Below are positions 1 to 5,067 of a stretch of DNA of 5,071 bases, piece after piece. Under the pieces are notes generated by a model. It was given only the letters and a program-made list of their open reading frames with translations. It was not told the DNA's origin and ran no database searches. Source of the DNA: Patescibacteria group bacterium (GTDB lineage: Bacteria > Patescibacteriota > Minisyncoccia > Minisyncoccales > JASEJS01); the NCBI GenBank assembly GCA_030016765.1, contig JASEJS010000048.1, forward strand, positions 1 to 5,071. Reading direction: 5' to 3'. The position numbers and the translations under genes are program-made. Each line of letters begins with the position of its first letter. The first letter of the stretch is position 1.

Positions 1-224
1 TAATTTTTTGCTTCTTCAGCTACTTTAGCTACTCCATAAGCTCCAGTTCCCAAAATAATAGTATCAGGATTTTGCTCAACTGCTCTTTTCACATCTTCAA
101 GATCAATAACATGACTCTCTTTTCTCCACCACTTCAAAACCTCACCAGTCCAGCGGACCTCCACATCATGAGTATAAGTTTTTCCCGAAATGGTGATAGA
201 GCCAAAATGATATTCTTCAATCAT
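1..224 (-). CDS. Mth938/DUF498-domain protein, N-terminal part (cut by window edge)
   Basis: The reverse strand reads 74 complete codons from an ATG at 222-224 down to the window edge, beginning MIEEYHFGSITISGKTY and ending in GTGAYGVAKVAEEAKN. The opening 'IEEYxFGSIxIxGKxYxxDV', then a Trp-rich turn (W25, W32, W33), 'H-V-I-D-L-E-D-V' and 'TIILGTGAYGVAKV' (residues 55-68) are the pattern I know from the Mth938-like (DUF498) fold, a small alpha/beta domain shared with mitochondrial NDUFAF3. Family members are about 115-125 residues, so roughly 40 C-terminal residues lie outside the window. The molecular function is not settled; redox or assembly-factor roles are suggested by NDUFAF3. An in-frame stop at 240-242 limits the N-terminus, and no clear Shine-Dalgarno sequence precedes the ATG. 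It follows the nitroreductase by 77 nt on the same strand and may be the last gene of that operon. Confidence 0.8.
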   Translation of the reverse strand, partial: MIEEYHFGSITISGKTYTHDVEVRWTGEVLKWWRKESHVIDLEDVKRAVEQNPDTIILGTGAYGVAKVAEEAKN

Positions 225-300
225 AGTGGTAACACTAAGTTAATCGCTCGCCCTCTCCCCCATCCGAAAAGTTCTCCCGACCCCTCTCCGATTTGGGTTG
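225..300 (-). other. G-rich intergenic spacer
   Basis: The spacer between the nitroreductase stop and the Mth938-domain gene is strikingly G-rich on the transcribed-sense strand, in a window that is otherwise very AT-rich. Reading on the minus strand there are four G-runs of 3 to 5 bases (complements of 281-284, 276-278, 257-261 and 251-253), with loops of 2, 14 and 3 nt. I see no terminator-like hairpin with a U-tract and no ORF on the coding strand. It could be a weak G-quadruplex, a degenerate repeat (TCGGAGAGGGG and TCGGATGGGGG resemble each other) or simply a spacer. Confidence 0.4.
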
Positions 301-819
301 TTATTTAATAATTTTTATCGTTTCTTTTTTTGAAATCCGAGGAGGAACTGAAGGTTTTTCAGCAGGATAGCCAACTGGAACAATGGCAATTGGTCTTAAG
401 TTTTTTGGTAAATTTAAAATTTCAGAAACTTCTTTTTCATCAAAAGCGCCAATCCAGCAACTTCCCAAATTATTTTCTTTTGCCACTAACAATAAATTTT
501 GAATACTAGCTGAAACATCGCAAATTGAATAGAGATTTTTTCCTCTTTCTCCATATCGAAAAACAATCTTTTCATCAGCACAACCAACCACCACTAAAGA
601 AGCCTGGGTAATAAAATTCTGGCCCAAGGCAGCTTCAACTAATCTTTCTTTTGTTTTCTCATCAAAAACAAAATAAAACTTCCTTGATTGCAAATTACCA
701 GCCGAAGGAGCCCAAATCAAAGCTTCTATTAATTTATCGATGATTTCTTTTGGAATTTCCTTTTTCTGAAATTCCCGAATACTTCTTCGATTTTTAATTG
801 TTTCTAAAATATTATTCAT
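301..819 (-). CDS. Nitroreductase-family FMN oxidoreductase
   Basis: This 172-aa protein has the nitroreductase (PF00881) layout. An N-terminal 'ETIKNRRSIREF' (residues 6-17) carries the Arg-Arg-Ser-x-Arg FMN-phosphate motif, followed by 'APSAGNLQSRKFYFV' (37-51), which lines the flavin pocket. The C-terminal half has 'LGSCWIGAFDEKEVSEILNLP' spread over 118-138 and the closing 'PIAIVPVGYPAEKP' (143-156). The length is typical of the short subfamily. These enzymes are cytoplasmic FMN dimers that move hydride from NAD(P)H to diverse acceptors; nothing here reveals the substrate. The ATG (817-819) overlaps the end of the activase gene by 8 bp (ATGAATAA), and there is no good Shine-Dalgarno sequence, so translation is probably coupled to the upstream gene. 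Its place behind two genes for ATP-driven electron transfer suggests a flavin redox helper, but that is inference from context. Confidence 0.92.
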   Translation of the reverse strand: MNNILETIKNRRSIREFQKKEIPKEIIDKLIEALIWAPSAGNLQSRKFYFVFDEKTKERLVEAALGQNFITQASLVVVGCADEKIVFRYGERGKNLYSICDVSASIQNLLLVAKENNLGSCWIGAFDEKEVSEILNLPKNLRPIAIVPVGYPAEKPSVPPRISKKETIKIIK

Positions 820-3040
820 ATTTTAAGTTTGACCATTTGCCACAGCGGTCTCCCCACCTGGCAACAACTTTTCCATCTATTCTGGCTTCAATTACTTCAC
901 ACTGATTGGGACAGCCTTTACATTGAAAAGAAGTGCATCTAATATCTTTATCTGAAATTTCAAAACCAAGAAATTTAGTTTTTTGAGGAGGATTTTCTTT
1001 TACCAAAAGGGCTACTCCAAAAGCTCCCATTACTGTATTATAAGGAGGAATAATAATTTTCTCTCCCAAAGCTTCTTCAAAAGCTTTTCTCATTCCCAAA
1101 TTTTCCGACACCCCACCTTGAAATACAATGGGAGGCTTTATATTTTTTCCTTTAGCCATATTACTCAAAAAATTTCTAGCTAATCCTTGACAAAGCCCAG
1201 CCACAATATCTTCAATTTTATGACCAATTTGTTGTTTGTGAATCATATCCGATTCAGCAAAGACAGTACACCTAGCGCCGATTGGGGTGGGGTTTTTTGA
1301 TTTTAAAGCTAATTCTCCAAATTTTTCAATTGGGATTTTCAAGCGATTAGCCTGGGCATCAAGAAAAGCTCCGGTTCCGGCAGCACAATTCCGACTCCCA
1401 ATAAGATTAGCAATATAAGAATGGTCGCCTTTAATCTTTAAATTATATACCATACCGTTAAACTTATACCTTTTAATCTTTCTGATCGGTTCGAAAATCC
1501 ATTTAGAATAGATAAAAGATTTGTAAGGATTTTTTTGAGTAGTAATTATCTTTTTGTCTTCTAATTTATTTACTTCTTCCCCATGAATAGAGAGTAAATA
1601 AGCATATTTTCCACCTTTAGTTTTGTCAGACCGTTTATTTAAGGTACATTTAATTTTATTCCTTAATAAGAGCCAATATAGTTGATGGGCTAAATCTTCG
1701 GAAACAGTTGAGGCCACGTATCTATTTCCTTTTTTGTCAGAACCAAGAGTATTCTTATCTCTCTTCCTTATTTGACCATCTCCTCTAAAAAAACCCTTTA
1801 AAATTTCTTTTTGTAATTTCGGCTCTAAATTTAATAACTCAAAGCTTAACTTTTTTCGGTCTGCTATTGAACCGCATAAATAGCTGAGATATTCGCCTAA
1901 ACTTTTACTATTAACTACAATAATCGTTTTGTGAAAATTAGGGAGGTTTTTAACTCTAACATTGAGATTTTTAAAATTTTGTGAAATAATTTTTATAGTA
2001 TCATTGATATATTTTTTTTCATTAATATTAAAGCCAAATTCAATTCTATAAGGAATTTTTATTTTTTTATCAAGTTTAGATTGGGTATATACGATACATC
2101 CCTCAGCTAGATAATAACCTAACAATCTTAATAGATCTGATGTAAAAACAAATTGATCTATTCTCCTAAAATTAGGGTGAGTTCGGTTATCTAATTGTCT
2201 AATTCTAACGGTTGAATAATTTATTAAAATCGGGCCATTTTTTTTATTCTCTAAAGGTAACGGGGTGGCGATAAAATCTCCTTCCCTTAATTTTTCAGCT
2301 GGAATAAATTTTGGTTCCCAAGAAAAATTTTTCCATTTTTTACACCTTTTTTTACAAGTATTTTCTCCTGGAGGTTTACAAATAGCAATATGATTCCTTG
2401 AATGACTTTGATAACATTTAATATCTTCTCTTTTTAATCCTAAAATTGGGTGATTGTAAGTAACATCTAATTTTTTTAAGTTAGAAATTTCTAATTTTAT
2501 CATTTCGCCCTGATATTTTCTTTCATAAACTTCTTCTACTGGTTTAAATCTTCCTTTATGGGTTAAAACTTTTTGGCCGATTTTAATTTCCTTAATTGGC
2601 ATTGAAGTATAACTGGGATTAGTAGTTATTTTTGTATCTCCTTTTAGACAAATTAAATTCATAGCAAAATCAACTACTACTCCATTTTCTAAAATGATAA
2701 TTTTTGAATCCTGGCCTCCAATTTCGATTATGGTTCTCACATCGGGAATAAAATAGGAAGCTCCTTTAGCATGGGCAGTGATTTCATTTTTAATTAAGTC
2801 GGCACCAGTAATTACTCCAGCTAAATATCGAGCTGAACCAGTGGTTCCCACTCCAGCAGTTTCAATATTTGGATTATGCTTTGAAATCTGAGCTTTTAAT
2901 TCTTTCAATCCCTTTTGAATAGCCTTAATTGGATTCCCTTCAGTTCTCAAATAAAGAGAACTCAAAACCTGGTTTTTCTCATCAATCAAAACCAAATTAG
3001 TAGAAATTGAACCTACATCAATACCTAAATAGGTTTTCAT
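812..3040 (-). CDS. Acyl-CoA dehydratase-type activase (BadF/BadG/BcrA/HgdC ATPase) interrupted by an intein
   Basis: The 742-aa precursor is a 321-aa activase with a 421-aa intein (residues 131-551). Host motifs are those of the ASKHA (Hsp70/actin/sugar-kinase) ATPases that activate 2-hydroxyacyl-CoA dehydratases and benzoyl-CoA reductases: phosphate-1 'LGIDVGSISTNLVLID' (5-20), 'GVGTTGSARYLAG' (63-75), phosphate-2 'IEIGGQDSKIIILENG' (105-120), cluster motif 'CAAGTGAFLD' (552-561), 'CTVFAESD' (591-598) and adenosine motif 'FQGGVSENLGMRKAFEEALG' (640-659). After splicing, the cluster cysteines are C131 and C170, 39 apart, as for C127 and C166 of A. fermentans HgdC. A homodimer would bridge one [4Fe-4S] cluster and use ATP to eject a low-potential electron. 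A Cys-rich tail (C702, C707, C710, C714, C733) follows the ATPase core, as in long-form COG1924 activases. The start ATG overlaps the upstream stop as ATGA and has no Shine-Dalgarno sequence, indicating coupling. The partner dehydratase or reductase is not identified, so the substrate is unknown. Confidence 0.95.
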   Translation of the reverse strand: MKTYLGIDVGSISTNLVLIDEKNQVLSSLYLRTEGNPIKAIQKGLKELKAQISKHNPNIETAGVGTTGSARYLAGVITGADLIKNEITAHAKGASYFIPDVRTIIEIGGQDSKIIILENGVVVDFAMNLICLKGDTKITTNPSYTSMPIKEIKIGQKVLTHKGRFKPVEEVYERKYQGEMIKLEISNLKKLDVTYNHPILGLKREDIKCYQSHSRNHIAICKPPGENTCKKRCKKWKNFSWEPKFIPAEKLREGDFIATPLPLENKKNGPILINYSTVRIRQLDNRTHPNFRRIDQFVFTSDLLRLLGYYLAEGCIVYTQSKLDKKIKIPYRIEFGFNINEKKYINDTIKIISQNFKNLNVRVKNLPNFHKTIIVVNSKSLGEYLSYLCGSIADRKKLSFELLNLEPKLQKEILKGFFRGDGQIRKRDKNTLGSDKKGNRYVASTVSEDLAHQLYWLLLRNKIKCTLNKRSDKTKGGKYAYLLSIHGEEVNKLEDKKIITTQKNPYKSFIYSKWIFEPIRKIKRYKFNGMVYNLKIKGDHSYIANLIGSRNCAAGTGAFLDAQANRLKIPIEKFGELALKSKNPTPIGARCTVFAESDMIHKQQIGHKIEDIVAGLCQGLARNFLSNMAKGKNIKPPIVFQGGVSENLGMRKAFEEALGEKIIIPPYNTVMGAFGVALLVKENPPQKTKFLGFEISDKDIRCTSFQCKGCPNQCEVIEARIDGKVVARWGDRCGKWSNLKYE
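1388..2650 (-). mobile_element. Intein with two-motif LAGLIDADG homing endonuclease, inserted at the Fe-S ligand Cys
   Basis: This is 421 in-frame codons, precursor residues 131-551. Splicing block A is 'CLKGDTKI' (C131 is the first nucleophile). Block B is 'TYNHPI' with T194 and H197. Block F is 'VYNLKIKGDHSYIAN' (531-545, H540). Block G ends in 'SRN' with N551, followed by C552 as +1 nucleophile. The penultimate residue is R550 instead of the common His. The endonuclease motifs are 'LLGYYLAEG' (306-314, acid E313) and 'ILKGFFRGDG' (413-422, acid D421), which places it in the dodecapeptide (LAGLIDADG) class. No stop or frameshift is visible, so both splicing and homing may be active. Between block B and the endonuclease lie C209, C221, C229 and C233 in a Lys-rich stretch, a possible metal-binding insert. 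Without the intein the junction reads DFAMNLI-CAAGTG, the normal family motif. I do not recall this host protein from intein lists. Confidence 0.95.
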
Positions 3041-4149
3041 ATTCGAGATTGGGAATGTTTTTTATTACAGCAATTTCTCACTACATCGATAAAGGCTTCA
3101 AGCCGAGTATTAATTCCAGCTTCAGCTATTTGTTCATCGAGAGAAAGGGATAGAAATGGAATTCCTGATTCCAAATGAATTTTTTCTAAGATTGGTCGAA
3201 CAGTGACTTCTGGCATGCAACCCCACGGCAGTAAATGAATTATTCCATCAAAATCTTCTTTTATATACTTTAGCATTTCATAAATGGCATCTCTTCCATG
3301 ACCACCGACGGTTGATTTTAAATAGGGATTGATTTTTCTTTGAATTGTCCAATCTTTCCAGGGAAAAATTAATTTTTTAAGATGATAAGTAATATCCATC
3401 TCTCGATGGACTTCAATTCCTTCTAAGCCCAATTTTCTTTCTATTTCAAAATTTATAGTGGGATCACAAACAGTGTAAATTTCTCCAACTAAACCTACTT
3501 TAGGAATATTTTTCTTCTTTTCTATTTTTATTTGAGAAAATTTTTTAAGAGCTTCTTTTTTGAATCTTGAAAAATCTTTCTCTTTATTTATTTTTTCCAA
3601 CTTTGTGAAAATATCAGTTAACAATCTATCAGTTGTTCCCTTTTCAATTTCCCTTGGTCTATAATATTGAGCCATTTTTTCGATTCTCTCAATAAATCTC
3701 AATTTCTTAAAGAAAAATTTGCCAGCTCTTATTATCTGCCAAAAAGAAGCTCCGGAAATTTTTTTTATTGTTTTATAAATATCTTTTGGAGTAACCCTGA
3801 AATCTAAAAAAATAATATTATGGCCAGCTTCCTTTAGAACCTTTTCTTGAATTGCTCCATAATATCTCTGCCTGCAAGAGCCTCCAACATTTTGAACCAT
3901 AAAGGCAGTATTTGCTCCTTTTTTTAAACCAGAGAGAATATTTCCCAAAGTCACTTTCATCGGAAAGCAATACATTTCTGGAGCAATCTTTGCTCCTTCA
4001 GTAATGGTTTGAGAAGTGGTCTTCTCTGGAAGAATAACTTCTAAACCCAGTTGTTCAAAAAGGGTTTTAAAAGCAATAGTATAATTCCCCCATCTGGCAA
4101 AAGTAATTACAGGTTTCACCCCATTAGAAATTTTTGTTGAATTTCCCAT
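3037..4149 (-). CDS. CoA-activase-associated protein, DUF2229/COG3580-COG3581 type (2-hydroxyacyl-CoA dehydratase-like)
   Basis: This 370-aa protein shows the conserved elements of the poorly studied family often fused to, or encoded beside, HgdC-type activases. These are an N-terminal 'LFEQLGLEVILP' (30-41), 'APEMYCFPMKVTLGN' with C61, 'NVGGSCRQRYYGAIQ' with C92, 'VGEIYTVCDPTINFEIERKL' (221-240) with C228, 'LLPWGCMPEVTVRPIL' with C311, and the ending 'DEQIAEAGINTRLEAFIDVV' (338-357). C61, C92, C228 and C311 are candidate Fe-S ligands, by analogy with 2-hydroxyacyl-CoA dehydratase and double-cubane proteins. A Lys/Glu-rich stretch (about 165-215) separates the halves. No signal peptide or membrane segment is seen, so it is cytoplasmic. 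Its TGA overlaps the activase ATG by 4 bp, which implies coupled translation and a joint role, most likely as electron acceptor or docking partner for the activase. In many anaerobes these parts form one very long polypeptide; here they are separate genes. The actual reaction is unknown. Confidence 0.85.
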   Translation of the reverse strand: MGNSTKISNGVKPVITFARWGNYTIAFKTLFEQLGLEVILPEKTTSQTITEGAKIAPEMYCFPMKVTLGNILSGLKKGANTAFMVQNVGGSCRQRYYGAIQEKVLKEAGHNIIFLDFRVTPKDIYKTIKKISGASFWQIIRAGKFFFKKLRFIERIEKMAQYYRPREIEKGTTDRLLTDIFTKLEKINKEKDFSRFKKEALKKFSQIKIEKKKNIPKVGLVGEIYTVCDPTINFEIERKLGLEGIEVHREMDITYHLKKLIFPWKDWTIQRKINPYLKSTVGGHGRDAIYEMLKYIKEDFDGIIHLLPWGCMPEVTVRPILEKIHLESGIPFLSLSLDEQIAEAGINTRLEAFIDVVRNCCNKKHSQSRI

Positions 4150-4157
4150 ATTTTCTA

Positions 4158-4200
4158 ACCCCGAAAGAAATATGTTTTAATGCCAAATTTCTAACGGGGT
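4158..4200 (-). repeat. Imperfect palindrome in the leader just before the 370-aa gene
   Basis: The arms accccgaaagaaat (4158-4171) and atttctaacggggt (4187-4200) are inverted repeats matching at 12 of 14 positions, around a 15-nt loop. The only mismatches are a symmetrical two-base internal bulge. In the minus-strand transcript the stem ends 8 nt before the ATG, and its GGGG is the only weak candidate for pairing with 16S rRNA, so folding could hide the start site. The regular, self-contained shape also fits a dispersed palindromic repeat of a candidate-phylum genome. There is no U-tract, so it is not a terminator. Confidence 0.6.
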
Positions 4201-4226
4201 CTCATAAAATTAAAGGATTTACTCTT

Positions 4227-4254
4227 AGTTTATCACAAATTTTCATTCTTTCAA
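4227..4254 (-). promoter_or_regulatory. Candidate promoter of the activase operon
   Basis: On the minus strand, TTGAAA (complement of 4249-4254) is followed after 16 bp by TAAACT (complement of 4227-4232), four of six matches to TATAAT. A nearby TGTGATAAA could instead act as an extended -10. The -35 hexamer abuts the U-tract of the upstream terminator, so transcription would restart right after termination. A start near 4220 would give a roughly 70-nt leader that contains the 4158-4200 palindrome. In AT-rich DNA such matches are common, so this is tentative. Confidence 0.35.
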
Positions 4255-4255
4255 T

Positions 4256-4277
4256 AAAAAAATAGCCCTTAAGGGCT
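4256..4277 (-). terminator. Rho-independent terminator of the split upstream gene
   Basis: The perfect palindrome agcccttaagggct (4264-4277) forms a 5-bp GC-rich stem with a TTAA loop. On the minus strand it is followed directly by ATTTTTTTATT (4253-4263). The plus strand has no T-run after the stem, so it works for minus-strand transcription only. It lies 40 nt after the stop codon at 4317-4319 and closes the upstream transcription unit. Confidence 0.8.
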
Positions 4278-4316
4278 GAGAAAAAGATAGGGAGAGAATT
4301 TTTTAGATTTTTTCAC

Positions 4317-4658
4317 TTATTTTCCATATTTAGCAAATATTGGTGCGAGTAACTCTTCCTTCGGAATCAAAGTATTATCTTTTCTGATTTCCACTACTCC
4401 ATCCTTTTCCATTGCTTTAAACTCACAGAGGGCATCCGAAGCAAACATTCGAAATCCTGGGTGAAATAAAGGATTCCATGGTAATTGCTTTTCCTGCTCA
4501 ACATCATTTTGTATTTTTAAATAGAGCTCTCTGTATTTTTTGGGTAATTCAACTATTTCTTCCCTAAAGTGGTTATCGAGAGAAATTTTTTCAATAATTG
4601 TTTTCCTAACCTCCCTAATTTTTCTATTTCTTCTTCGAATCTTCTTTTTATCTCTTCA
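4317..4658 (-). pseudogene. Out-of-frame 3' half of the unrecognised split gene
   Basis: A frame with no in-frame stop runs from after a TGA at 4659-4661 to the TAA at 4317-4319. It encodes a coherent soluble sequence after the break, including 'REEIVELPKKYRELYLKIQ', then 'LPWNPLFHPGFRMFASDALC', 'EFKAMEKDGVVEIRKDNT' and the ending 'PIFAKYGK'. It has no start codon with a Shine-Dalgarno sequence near its beginning, and it overlaps the 104-aa ORF in the -1 frame. Adding one A to the A5 run (minus strand, 4619-4623) joins the two parts into a 183-aa protein. The terminator 40 nt after this stop argues that this is the true 3' end of the gene. A real frameshift mutation, a sequencing or assembly indel, or slippage can each explain it. 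I do not recognise the family. Confidence 0.65.
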
Positions 4659-4867
4659 TCAGCCTCTCTGTAAATCCTTTGGTCATGTTTGATCATTTCA
4701 TAAATTTCTCTAGGTGTTACTGGAGTTATTTCTCCTTTTCTTTTCCATAGTTCTATCAAAAGAGCTGCCACCATTTCTCTTTCCAATCTTCCTAAAGTCC
4801 CTAGATAGATAGTGCTTGGAATTTTGGCCAAATCATATTTTTCTTTTATTTTCTCTATATCTCCCAT
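4553..4867 (-). CDS. Hypothetical protein, 5' part of a frameshifted gene
   Basis: This 104-aa product of unknown family starts MGDIEKIKEKYDLAKIP. Residues 17-45 look like a mixed helix with a conserved-looking 'YLGTLGRLEREMVAALLIELW' core (21-41; positions approximate). 'TPVTPREIYEMIKHDQ' (48-63) and a charged helix rich in Glu, Lys and Arg (66-84) follow, the latter possibly a coiled coil. There is no signal peptide or membrane span. The ATG (4865-4867) is preceded by a perfect AGGAGGTGA, so initiation is well supported. The last 20 or so residues ('LGRLGKQLLKKFLSITTLGKK') are probably read in the wrong frame: the -1 frame continues as a plausible protein to 4317. Repaired, the protein would be about 183 aa. 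It is separated from the activase operon by a terminator, so a link to that pathway is not shown. A DNA-binding helix-turn-helix in the N-terminal half is possible but unproven. Confidence 0.7.
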   Translation of the reverse strand: MGDIEKIKEKYDLAKIPSTIYLGTLGRLEREMVAALLIELWKRKGEITPVTPREIYEMIKHDQRIYREADEEIKRRFEEEIEKLGRLGKQLLKKFLSITTLGKK

Positions 4868-4877
4868 TTTTCCTTTT

Positions 4878-4886
4878 TCACCTCCT
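4878..4886 (-). promoter_or_regulatory. Strong Shine-Dalgarno site
   Basis: The minus strand reads AGGAGGTGA, a full match to the 16S rRNA anti-Shine-Dalgarno core, with 10 nt between its last base and the ATG at 4865-4867. A second short AGG lies 4 nt before the ATG. It fixes the start of the split gene. It also contrasts with the operon genes to the left, none of which has a recognisable site. Confidence 0.75.
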
Positions 4887-4903
4887 AATTTTTTAGTTTA
4901 TCG

Positions 4904-4942
4904 CCTGGGGATAGTTCTTCCCTCACTGTTATTACTATCAGG
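4904..4942 (-). promoter_or_regulatory. Second, smaller hairpin in the leader
   Basis: CCTG-(GGG)-ATAGT (4904-4915) can pair with ACTATCAGG (4934-4942), nine base pairs with a three-base bulge and an 18-nt loop. It lies between the large inverted repeat and the ribosome binding site of the split gene. It could be part of a folded leader RNA, but I recognise no riboswitch class, and a stem of this size can arise by chance. Confidence 0.35.
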
Positions 4943-4948
4943 TTCTCA

Positions 4949-5011
4949 CTGTAGGCGACTGGCTGACGAGTAGCCTTCTTTCTATTCTACTCATCAATCA
5001 GTCGCCTACAG
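4949..5011 (-). repeat. Large inverted repeat (25-nt arms) in the leader of the split gene
   Basis: The arms at 4949-4973 and 4987-5011 are reverse complements at 22 of 25 positions, around a 13-nt loop (4974-4986). The outer 13 bp (ctgtaggcgactg) are perfect. In the minus-strand RNA two of the three mismatches become G-U pairs, leaving one A-C mismatch. In the plus-strand RNA only one mismatch becomes G-U, so the fold favours the sense of the downstream gene. No U-tract follows on the minus strand, so it is not a standard terminator. It may be a regulatory leader hairpin, an RNA-processing site or a small palindromic mobile element. Confidence 0.7.
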
Positions 5012-5058
5012 CTTTCTTCTTCTCTCCCTATTTTGAGTGTTTTTAAAGAGCTGATTTA

Positions 5059-5067
5059 TATATAGCA
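5059..5067 (-). promoter_or_regulatory. Candidate extended -10 promoter
   Basis: The minus strand reads TGCTATATA just inside the window edge, an extended -10 box (TGn plus a TATAAT-like hexamer with five of six matches). Any -35 element lies outside the window. Transcription from about 5052 would give a roughly 185-nt untranslated leader that contains the large hairpin at 4949-5011 and ends at the ribosome binding site at 4878-4886. Confidence 0.4.

Noticed and set aside
72..308. A 78-codon plus-strand ORF at the left end
   Set aside because: It lies antisense to the recognisable Mth938-domain gene and the G-rich spacer, its sequence is low in recognisable features, and it has no Shine-Dalgarno sequence or family resemblance.
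983..1183. A 66-codon plus-strand ORF
   Set aside because: It is antisense to the conserved C-terminal extein of the activase, rich in Ser and Phe as expected from reading Lys/Glu-rich codons backwards.
2199..2212. A short match to the 4158-4200 palindrome (tctaacggtt) inside the intein
   Set aside because: Only about nine bases match, it lacks a second arm, and it lies within coding sequence, so chance is likely.
4570..4590. Programmed -1 ribosomal frameshifting at the A6 run in the split gene
   Set aside because: The run is not in the frame of a classic X-XXY-YYZ slippery heptamer and no clear downstream pseudoknot was seen; a one-base indel is simpler.
4938..4994. An 18-codon minus-strand mini-ORF (ATG at 4992-4994, TGA at 4938-4940) overlapping the large hairpin, as a possible leader peptide
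   Set aside because: No good ribosome binding site and no run of one regulatory amino acid; an ORF of this length is expected by chance.
4949..5011. The large hairpin as a Rho-independent terminator or insertion-sequence ends
   Set aside because: No U-tract on the minus strand and only a mixed pyrimidine run on the plus strand; the arms enclose just 13 nt, with no transposase or target duplication.
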